From Peptococcaceae bacterium (GTDB taxonomy: Bacteria > Bacillota > Peptococcia > Peptococcales > Peptococcaceae), in assembly GCA_017387265.1 (NCBI GenBank), contig JAFOFM010000216.1, forward strand, positions 1 to 6,627: a DNA stretch of 6,627 bases. Reading direction: 5' to 3'. The notes beneath the pieces were generated by a model, which saw only the letters and a list, made by a program, of their open reading frames with translations, had not been told where the DNA came from and made no database searches. Positions 1-5,290 of the stretch are shown here, in pieces; position 1 is the first letter of the stretch, and each line of letters begins with the position of its first letter. A program made the position numbers and the translations under genes.

Positions 1-63
1 ATAATATCTCGACTCTATTTATGACAGTCTGCCAATATTCTCTGTAGTTTTCTTCTGCTACTT

Positions 64-97
64 TTGTTATAATATAATTATAATTGTCGTATATAAT
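64..97 (+). promoter_or_regulatory. AT-rich putative promoter of the LysR-type gene
   Basis: The stretch before the regulator gene is very AT-rich and holds three perfect TATAAT hexamers (68-73, 73-78 and 92-97). None has a good TTGACA-like box 16-18 bases upstream, so the active -10 cannot be chosen. The run around 89-105 has partial dyad symmetry of TATAT type, which could serve as a LysR-type binding site for autoregulation or for control of a divergent gene left of the window. Bases 1-63 hold no gene that I can support. Confidence 0.35.
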
Positions 98-122
98 CAT
101 ATATCGTTTTATTAAATTACGC

Positions 123-128
123 AAGGAG
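123..128 (+). promoter_or_regulatory. Ribosome binding site that decides the LysR-type start
   Basis: AAGGAG lies six bases before the ATG at 135. The frame stays open upstream to a TTG at 84, but that codon has no Shine-Dalgarno sequence and its 17 extra codons lie in the AT-rich promoter-like stretch. The family's helix-turn-helix also begins right at the ATG. Translation therefore most likely starts at 135. Confidence 0.85.
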
Positions 129-134
129 AATTCT

Positions 135-1037
135 ATGCATCTGGATCAACTTCTTCTGGTTCTCGATTTGGCACAGACTCATTCCTTCAACCAGACCGCA
201 GAACGGAACTATACTACACAGCAAAGCGTTTCATATAGCATCAAACAATTAGAGAAAGAACTGAACGTAAAAATCTTTAACCGTTCCAAAACCGGTGTAT
301 CCTTTACAAAAGAAGGACAGCTTGTTCTGGAATGCGCCCAGGAAATGAAAGCATCCTATCAGAAACTGATGCAGAATCTCGGGCAGGAGCCAAAGTTTTC
401 TGCACCGCCAGAAAAACTGACACTCTATATTTCCTCCGTACTGTTAGTTGACAGCATGCCGGATATTATCAAAAACTTCAAACAGATATATCCGGATACC
501 CGTCTTTTCATTAAAGATGTTAACGACGATGCCATCGTGCCGGCGCTTCTCCATGGTCAATGCGATGTGGCAATATGGACCGTAAACCACGGTTACCTCG
601 AAAATAATATTTCACCTGATATGGCAGAACGTATGCACATGAATGTGATTATGCAGGATAAATCTGTTGCTGTATTTACAGCCGAGTCTCAGCTCGCAGA
701 AAAAGAAATACTTTCCATTGAAGACATCTCAAAATGTTCCAAAAGCATTTTCGGTGTAACACCAATTGACTCTTTCGGCAAAGACCCTTTAGACTATGCA
801 CTGTATCAGGACAATAATCTGGCAGTTCATCAGCAGCTGGCATCCGAGGACAGCACCATCTGCTTCACATCGGAAATCATGTACCAGAAGTTCTTTCCGA
901 AAGAGAAATTTGCAGCACGTCCTATCGAGTACCCGACTCTGCCTCACTATCATATGCTTCTCCGGCGCAAAGATACGCAGCATACTGTTTATGATGCTCT
1001 TGACCGCATCATTGTACACGAGCTGAAAAAACTCTGA
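135..1037 (+). CDS. LysR-family transcriptional regulator
   Basis: This 300-residue protein has the length and layout of a LysR-type transcriptional regulator. Residues 1-60 form the N-terminal winged helix-turn-helix. The pattern is 'FNQTAERNYTTQQSVSYSIK' followed by QLEKELN, then FNRSKTGVSFTKEG for the wing, where the family usually has LFxRxxxxxxLTxAG. A linker helix follows (about 62-85), and then a periplasmic-binding-protein-like effector domain from about residue 94 to the end. The family binds DNA as a dimer or tetramer and responds to a small molecule. The effector cannot be read from the sequence. The gene stands alone on the plus strand and converges on the three-gene minus-strand operon. 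Its usual divergent target would lie left of the window, which is not visible. The family call is secure; the regulon is unknown. Confidence 0.93.
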   Translation: MHLDQLLLVLDLAQTHSFNQTAERNYTTQQSVSYSIKQLEKELNVKIFNRSKTGVSFTKEGQLVLECAQEMKASYQKLMQNLGQEPKFSAPPEKLTLYISSVLLVDSMPDIIKNFKQIYPDTRLFIKDVNDDAIVPALLHGQCDVAIWTVNHGYLENNISPDMAERMHMNVIMQDKSVAVFTAESQLAEKEILSIEDISKCSKSIFGVTPIDSFGKDPLDYALYQDNNLAVHQQLASEDSTICFTSEIMYQKFFPKEKFAARPIEYPTLPHYHMLLRRKDTQHTVYDALDRIIVHELKKL

Positions 1038-1100
1038 TTCTTATTTGCAATAAATGCAGTTTCGTTGGTCCAATAACTCATACCACATAATCTGTAATGA

Positions 1101-1158
1101 AACAGGATTCCAGTTCAGAATTTTCATTTAGCTGAACAGAATCCTGTTCTTTTATTTT
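1101..1158 (+). terminator. Intrinsic terminator between convergent genes, probably bidirectional
   Basis: The arm at 1101-1118 pairs with the arm at 1132-1148 (AACAGGATTC and GTTCAG complement CTGAAC and GAATCCTGTT), with one small internal bulge. The loop is 13 bases. A T-rich tail, CTTTTATTTT, follows on the plus strand, as expected for ending the LysR-type transcript. Read on the minus strand, the same hairpin lies about 45 bases past the stop of the 1193-2137 gene and has only a weak T-run (TTTCATT), so it may also end the minus-strand operon less efficiently. Confidence 0.85.
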
Positions 1159-1192
1159 CAGTTCATCTGTTTGCCATTATTTCATTTCTGTT

Positions 1193-2137
1193 TTACTCCG
1201 AAATAATGTTCCACCTGCGAGCCCAGTAACGCAAACCCTCTACTGCTGAAACAGAATTGTGATATTCCATCTGTTTCAGCGCATCCGCCCAGACTTCTTC
1301 CGGAATTGCACTCGGCAGACTCTGCAGTTTCACAATTCTGTGCATATAGGTATCATCCATCAGTTCTTTTAAATCCGCCTCAAACTGTTTACGCACTTTC
1401 GGCAGATCATTGCTTCGGTTATACCAGTAGGTTTTCTGATAAACCGGCGTATGCAGAATCCCCTGTTCATCCATTTCTTTTACTTTGTTGTACAGAGATT
1501 TTTCATTGGCATTGCAGACAAATGCATATGTCCCTGTTGTTTTGCTCTGATACGCTACACCATAAAAAGTGCGTTCAAAATTATCATGCACCTGCATTTT
1601 ACGCATCATCTGTTTTTTCGTCAGCTTAATCCATTTGCAGAGCTGATCATATCTCCAGTCAAGCAGATGTTTTGTCACATAGGCATAGTCCACCGCCCCG
1701 GCAAACAGATACAGCTCTTCTTCGTCAAAATAGCCGTCCAGTTCTTCCTGCCATTCCAGAAGCAGCTCTTCCGCTTGATTATCGGCAGGAATATTCTGAA
1801 GCTGATATAGCGTATCAAAATATACATCTGGGAACTGATCTCGTAGCTGTTCTGCCAGTTGCAGTTTAAAATAGAAAAACAAGTCCTCCTGCGTTTCTTC
1901 TTTTATAATGGCACGCGTACTCCACTGCTGTACCGGCGTAAGACTGCAGCCTTCCAGCACATGTTCTTCATAGGTTCGCTGAATCAGCAGCTCATCATCA
2001 CTCATACTATACATGCGTTTGCCGTTTTCCCGTTTCCACGCATAACCGTACACACTGCATTCCTGCTCAAAGCAGTTCATTTCCGCCAGCTTATTAACCA
2101 TCTGCGCACTGCTGACATCACGTAAAGATGTTGTCAT
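1193..2137 (-). CDS. Hypothetical protein, third gene of the zinc-ribbon/ABC operon
   Basis: I do not recognise this 314-residue protein. It has no signal peptide and no membrane segment, so it is probably cytosolic. It is rich in aromatic and charged residues. There is an acidic stretch at about 121-142 (EELLLEWQEELDGYFDEEEL), a basic helix-like stretch at about 170-181 (IKLTKKQMMRKM), and helical predictions are plausible for much of the rest. No nucleotide-binding motif, zinc cluster or catalytic signature stands out. The start at 2137 is supported by GGGGAGG eight bases upstream (2146-2152). The start lies 21 bases after the stop of the ABC ATPase gene, so the two are almost certainly co-transcribed. 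A role tied to the ABC ATPase is inferred only from this position. The gene is intact and ends with TAA. Confidence 0.85.
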   Translation of the reverse strand: MTTSLRDVSSAQMVNKLAEMNCFEQECSVYGYAWKRENGKRMYSMSDDELLIQRTYEEHVLEGCSLTPVQQWSTRAIIKEETQEDLFFYFKLQLAEQLRDQFPDVYFDTLYQLQNIPADNQAEELLLEWQEELDGYFDEEELYLFAGAVDYAYVTKHLLDWRYDQLCKWIKLTKKQMMRKMQVHDNFERTFYGVAYQSKTTGTYAFVCNANEKSLYNKVKEMDEQGILHTPVYQKTYWYNRSNDLPKVRKQFEADLKELMDDTYMHRIVKLQSLPSAIPEEVWADALKQMEYHNSVSAVEGLRYWARRWNIISE

Positions 2138-2158
2138 GTTGTGTCCCTCCCCGTCCTG

Positions 2159-2944
2159 TTATCGAAAGGATAAATGATAATAGCCGTCTTTCATCAAGCC
2201 GATTTCCACTGGCTTCTGCAGAAAGCTGCTGATAACTTCAGAATTAATAACATCTTCCACTTTCCCGCTCTGATAAATCTGGCCATTGCGCATCAGCATG
2301 CAGTTATCAAACAGTTCCGGCGAAATTTCCTCAAAGTGATGGGTTACATATAAAATAGTATGCTGTCCTTCGTCGGCAATCCCTTTCACAAACCGTTTCA
2401 TTTTATGTTTCATTACCACATCCAGGCCAGTCATCGGTTCATCCAGAACCATAACCTCAGGCTGTGCTAAAAGCGCACGAAGAATCAGTATATTCTGCCT
2501 CTCCCCCTTGGACAGCCAGCTATACGAGGCATCCAGTCGATCCTGCAGCCCTACACGCTCTAAAAGCCGTTTTAACTTGCGAACATGACTTGATGATATA
2601 TATCCATCCTCCAGTCCTAATGTACCGCTTAAACCAGCCAATGTTAAATCCATAACCGATTCATTCTGATAAATCCGGTCAAAATAAGAGTTACTGATAA
2701 ATCCCATTTTTTTGCGGATTTCTAAAATATTCTGTGTACGGTAATCCTCACCGCGATAAAAAATATTCCCGTGTGTATAATCCTGATAGCCGGATAACAT
2801 ACTCAGCAGAGTCGTTTTGCCACTTCCGTTCATACCAAGAATAATCCACCGGCTTTTTTCTTCGATTTCCCAGTTTACGTTTTTTAACAAAAACCGGCTG
2901 CCCGACTGACATCCTAATCCTCTTGCTGTAATGATTGCACCCAT
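2159..2944 (-). CDS. Stand-alone ABC-type ATPase (YlmA/ModF-like)
   Basis: This is a 261-residue single nucleotide-binding domain with no membrane segments. The visible motifs are Walker A GMNGSGKT (37-44), an ABC signature LSKGERQ (144-150, in place of LSGGQ), Walker B VMVLDEP (164-170), a D-loop GLD (173-175) and an H-loop in YVTHHFEEI (199-207). The Q-loop position reads GFISNSYF (81-88), with Asn/Ser where most transport ATPases have Gln. The single-domain length, the THHxEEI segment and the Ser-rich Q-loop recall the YlmA/ModF group, whose members often lack a dedicated permease; this likeness is from memory. The start at 2944 lies inside the preceding zinc-ribbon gene (31-base overlap) and is supported by a strong GGAGGAGG. 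No permease or binding protein lies nearby in this window, so the substrate, if it transports at all, is unknown. ATP binding and hydrolysis are well supported. Confidence 0.93.
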   Translation of the reverse strand: MGAIITARGLGCQSGSRFLLKNVNWEIEEKSRWIILGMNGSGKTTLLSMLSGYQDYTHGNIFYRGEDYRTQNILEIRKKMGFISNSYFDRIYQNESVMDLTLAGLSGTLGLEDGYISSSHVRKLKRLLERVGLQDRLDASYSWLSKGERQNILILRALLAQPEVMVLDEPMTGLDVVMKHKMKRFVKGIADEGQHTILYVTHHFEEISPELFDNCMLMRNGQIYQSGKVEDVINSEVISSFLQKPVEIGLMKDGYYHLSFR

Positions 2945-3375
2945 TTGTCAGCCTCCTCCAGCAACTGTTCCAGCCGATCCTCCTCGATGGTGGTACACTG
3001 TTCCATCGCATATTCATTCATATATACCGGAACGGTCAGCCCTGTCTCATTGGTTAGCCCCAGATAGCGCAGCTGCCAGCTTGTAATATTACATACTTTT
3101 GCCACATTCATCTGCAGACGCTGTTCGTTGTCTTCCATGTCTGGGAAGTGGTTAAACTGTGTCGCTTCTACAAAGGCTTTTGCGCTGGCATAGGCCTCTT
3201 TTTCCACGCCATACTCAATTTTCTGGCACTGGTCACAATATAATTCAATGCGAGCCATCGCCTGCGTATGAAACACGATCTGACGCACATGCAGTTCACT
3301 TCCGCAATAGCGACAGCAGCAATATTTTGCTCTCTGTTTCAGACGGTCCACGCGCAAAGATTTTTCTTTTGCCAT
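2914..3375 (-). CDS. Small zinc-ribbon-like protein, first gene of the operon
   Basis: This is a 153-residue soluble protein. Its N-terminal half carries two CxxC knuckles, Cys21/Cys24 (CRYC) and Cys47/Cys50 (CDQC), about 22 residues apart, a spacing typical of a zinc ribbon. Two extra cysteines precede the first knuckle (CCC at 19-21). The first 17 residues are basic (MAKEKSLRVDRLKQRAK), which would suit nucleic-acid contact. The C-terminal part (about 55-153) is acidic and probably helical and matches nothing I know. The start at 3375 has AAGGAG nine bases upstream (3385-3390). The gene heads the minus-strand operon, and its last ten codons overlap the start of the ABC ATPase gene, which suggests coupled translation and a shared role. 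Zinc binding is inferred from the cysteines; the function is unknown. Confidence 0.87.
   Translation of the reverse strand: MAKEKSLRVDRLKQRAKYCCCRYCGSELHVRQIVFHTQAMARIELYCDQCQKIEYGVEKEAYASAKAFVEATQFNHFPDMEDNEQRLQMNVAKVCNITSWQLRYLGLTNETGLTVPVYMNEYAMEQCTTIEEDRLEQLLEEADKWVQSLQQED
2952..2959 (-). promoter_or_regulatory. Strong ribosome binding site inside the zinc-ribbon gene
   Basis: GGAGGAGG, read on the minus strand, lies seven bases before the ATG at 2944. It sits within the last codons of the upstream gene, so the ABC ATPase can be initiated on its own and by reinitiation. It fixes the start of the ABC gene and explains the 31-base overlap. Confidence 0.8.
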
Positions 3376-3414
3376 GATACAACACTCCTTTTCAGTTAAT
3401 CTGATTTCCTTACT

Positions 3415-3420
3415 ATTATA
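3415..3420 (-). promoter_or_regulatory. Putative -10 element of the three-gene operon
   Basis: A perfect TATAAT on the minus strand lies 40 bases before the ATG of the zinc-ribbon gene, giving a leader of about 30 bases. No TTGACA-like box is found 16-18 bases upstream: those positions are C-rich and belong to the terminator hairpin of the permease gene. The promoter may be weak or activator-dependent, or read-through from the permease may contribute. Confidence 0.45.
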
Positions 3421-3431
3421 ACCGAAACCAC

Positions 3432-3477
3432 AAAAAAGGGGGAGTACCGATTATTTTTAAATAATCCTGTACTCCCC
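3432..3477 (-). terminator. Intrinsic terminator of the permease gene
   Basis: On the minus strand GGGGAGTAC (3469-3477) pairs with GTACTCCCC (3439-3447). An inner ATTAT/ATAAT stem (3461-3465 with 3450-3454) extends the hairpin. The outer stem is followed by a C and then six T residues (3432-3437), a textbook U-tract. It lies about 90 bases past the permease stop at 3565. It overlaps the place where the -35 box of the next operon would be. Confidence 0.9.
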
Positions 3478-3564
3478 TTCTCTCTTGCTTATCACATATT
3501 CAATACGTTACGAAATAACAGTACCTTGCCAAAATCACACTTCAATTCTGAAAATCTGTTCTCT

Positions 3565-4974
3565 TTAGAAAATTGCCAGAGCCAGAGGCCAACCGATAAT
3601 CATAAAGGTTACGAACAGGAATGGCAGGATTTTCAGAGCTGCTTTAGACATAGCACCAGGTGTTACCATTTCCTGAGACATAGCAACCGCAGTTACTGGA
3701 GAAGCAGCAGGTGTTGCCAGAGCGAACTCGGAAATGATGAACAGCAGAGCTACCATAGCTACAGGGTTCAGGCCTACCAGGCTGGCGAACTTGATTAAGA
3801 ATGGCATACAGATTACAGTTACGATCATGTTGTTTGCAATGTTGGTTAAAATTGTACCGATAACCATTACAACTGCGATAAACACAATTGGAGGCAGTTT
3901 CATAAATGGATAGAACAGTACCGCCATTGCACCGCCGATACCGGTATCAGCAGTTACCATGTAAGTGGACAGCAGCATAATGAAACCTACCATGGTAATC
4001 TGACCCCAGTTACACATGTGGTACAGTTCTTCCAGGTTAGCTATTGGTTTGCCATCTTCGCCTGGGAACAGAACAACTGCAGCACCCATCATCATACAGA
4101 TACCGATTAAACCGAATTTGTTCAGGAATGGTGTTAATACTGGAACGGATAATACGTTAAAGATGTTTAACAGAATAAATACTACGAATGCACCCAGAGC
4201 AAATTTCTGGTCACGTGTACATTTTGGCACACCGCCTTCTAATTTGTAGTTTGCCAGTGGAGAAGCATCTACACGGAATACAAATTTCATCAGCGCAATG
4301 AATACAATTGCCATAATGATGCCCATCAGGGTCATCATCAGCAGATACTGCGGAACTGGCATTGGAACGTCTGGCAGCGCATTCTGATACATTCTGATAT
4401 ATACCAGACCGGTACTTACGAATGGGAATAAAATCTGACCACGCATCAGCTGATATGCAACACCCAGGAAGGAGAAGATAACCAGTGGATCATCTTTTTT
4501 AACGCCAACCTGTTTGAACATAGCAGTTAAGAAACCACAGAAGATAACGCACATGATGATTGGGTTGTGTGCACCCATGAACCATGCAGCCATAAAGATA
4601 ATAAAGATTGCCAGGAAGCCTTTACCTTCAACCAGTTTGTTATTCAGCAGAGCAACTGCCAGCCAGTTGAATGCACCGTTTTTCATAGCAATACCAACAG
4701 CACCCATGGAAAGGATTAACGCAACGCAAACTTCGCTACCAAAGCTGCCCTGCAGCATCGGTGTCCAGCCGATGGTTAAACCCATACCTGCCAGAGCAAT
4801 AATACTTGGCCATAACATGTCAATCATAATCCAGCCGTAGATTGCACCGAGAAAGCAGCCTAAGATAGCCATACCTTGCGGTGTAATGGTTAATACGCCC
4901 GGAATGAAACGGAAACCAAAACATAATGCTAATACGATTAAATAATGAATAATATTAACTTTTTTCTGTTCCAT
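3565..4974 (-). CDS. SLC13/DASS-like ion-coupled anion permease
   Basis: This is a 469-residue, very hydrophobic protein with about ten to twelve membrane segments (for example near 8-28, 33-52, 55-75, 83-110, 119-150, 165-192, 209-232, 258-280, 287-304, 325-342, 362-395, 405-430 and 446-469; some are re-entrant rather than spanning). The two halves look like an internal repeat. The first half has AHNP (135-138). The second half has TNIANN (377-382), then TPAASP (421-426) followed by GAMSKAALKILP (440-451), in the order expected for the substrate- and sodium-binding hairpin loops of the ion-transporter superfamily (SLC13/DASS and relatives). The usual SNT and TPPN motifs are altered, so it is a divergent member. 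The substrate is probably a small organic anion such as a di- or tricarboxylate, but this is inferred. The start at 4974 is supported by GGGGGAG seven bases upstream. It is a monocistronic unit between two terminators. Confidence 0.82.
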   Translation of the reverse strand: MEQKKVNIIHYLIVLALCFGFRFIPGVLTITPQGMAILGCFLGAIYGWIMIDMLWPSIIALAGMGLTIGWTPMLQGSFGSEVCVALILSMGAVGIAMKNGAFNWLAVALLNNKLVEGKGFLAIFIIFMAAWFMGAHNPIIMCVIFCGFLTAMFKQVGVKKDDPLVIFSFLGVAYQLMRGQILFPFVSTGLVYIRMYQNALPDVPMPVPQYLLMMTLMGIIMAIVFIALMKFVFRVDASPLANYKLEGGVPKCTRDQKFALGAFVVFILLNIFNVLSVPVLTPFLNKFGLIGICMMMGAAVVLFPGEDGKPIANLEELYHMCNWGQITMVGFIMLLSTYMVTADTGIGGAMAVLFYPFMKLPPIVFIAVVMVIGTILTNIANNMIVTVICMPFLIKFASLVGLNPVAMVALLFIISEFALATPAASPVTAVAMSQEMVTPGAMSKAALKILPFLFVTFMIIGWPLALAIF

Positions 4975-5230
4975 AATAAATCTCCCCCATTTCGATATTA
5001 ATTGTAAACAGAAAGTTGTGTTTGTGTTTGGCTTTTGTTTCCGGTCTGCTTTTTATATCTGCCGCAGTCTGCACCGGAGCGTCAATCATAAATGTTATAA
5101 GTTCCAGGAACTCCGGACAGTCTGTAACACATTTATTTTCGCAAACTCAGAAACAGAGCCGTACTTATTTTTGAAACCTTTTCGTTTTGTTCTCGTACGC
5201 ATTGAATGAAAATGATCTGCAATAATAAAG
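4975..5230 (-). promoter_or_regulatory. Long leader and regulatory region of the permease gene
   Basis: No gene is supported in this stretch. It holds the ribosome site of the permease (GGGGGAG, 4982-4988) and, further upstream, several symmetric elements: a perfect 13-base palindrome (5100-5112), inverted CCGGAG/CTCCGG arms (5074-5079 and 5111-5116), a short GCAGTCTGC dyad (5064-5072) and a repeated CAGTCTG (5065-5071 and 5118-5124). A TTGACG box on the minus strand (5080-5085) precedes TATAAA-like sequence (5052-5057), but the spacing of 19-22 bases is too long for an ordinary sigma-70 promoter. The promoter therefore cannot be placed with confidence. The length and symmetry suggest regulated expression of the permease. 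Confidence 0.45.
5100..5112. promoter_or_regulatory. Perfect 13-base palindrome, possible operator
   Basis: AGTTCCAGGAACT is a perfect inverted repeat of six-base arms around a single A. It lies about 125 bases upstream of the permease start and just past the terminator-flanked end of the phosphodiesterase gene. The size and short spacer fit a dimeric helix-turn-helix regulator. It also sits inside the loop of the CCGGAG/CTCCGG inverted arms, so an RNA hairpin is an alternative reading. No regulator can be named. Confidence 0.35.
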
Positions 5231-5266
5231 ATTCTATCCGGCCGGCCGAAACCGGCCGGACAGAAT
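5221..5266 (-). terminator. GC-rich intrinsic terminator of the phosphodiesterase gene
   Basis: TCCGGCCGG (5237-5245) pairs with CCGGCCGGA (5252-5260) around a six-base loop. The stem continues past one A/C mismatch with ATTCT (5231-5235) and AGAAT (5262-5266). Read on the minus strand, it is followed by CTTTATTATT (5230-5221), a moderate U-tract. It begins about 25 bases past the stop at 5291, so it ends the phosphodiesterase transcript before the permease leader. Confidence 0.88.
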
Positions 5267-5290
5267 GATTACCCTAAATTGAAAAGCCTA

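Noticed and set aside
84..134. Extended N-terminus of the LysR-type regulator from TTG at 84
   Set aside because: It has no ribosome site, lies in promoter-like AT-rich sequence, and the family's helix-turn-helix begins at the ATG at 135, which has AAGGAG.
1306..2125. Several plus-strand open frames of 65-119 codons opposite the 1193-2137 gene
   Set aside because: They overlap one another in different frames, lack ribosome sites and have compositions typical of antisense reads. The minus-strand gene has a strong ribosome site and fits the operon.
2748..3017. Minus-strand open frame of 89 codons across the zinc-ribbon/ABC junction
   Set aside because: It lies in a third frame over two well-supported genes; its Trp- and Arg-rich product is a typical frame shadow. 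The ABC frame is the one carrying Walker A, signature and Walker B.
5018..5209. Plus-strand open frame of 63 codons starting with GTG in the 316-base gap
   Set aside because: It has no ribosome site and its composition is unlike a normal protein (Phe-, Arg- and Cys-rich). It runs antisense to the permease leader. Nothing supports it as a gene.
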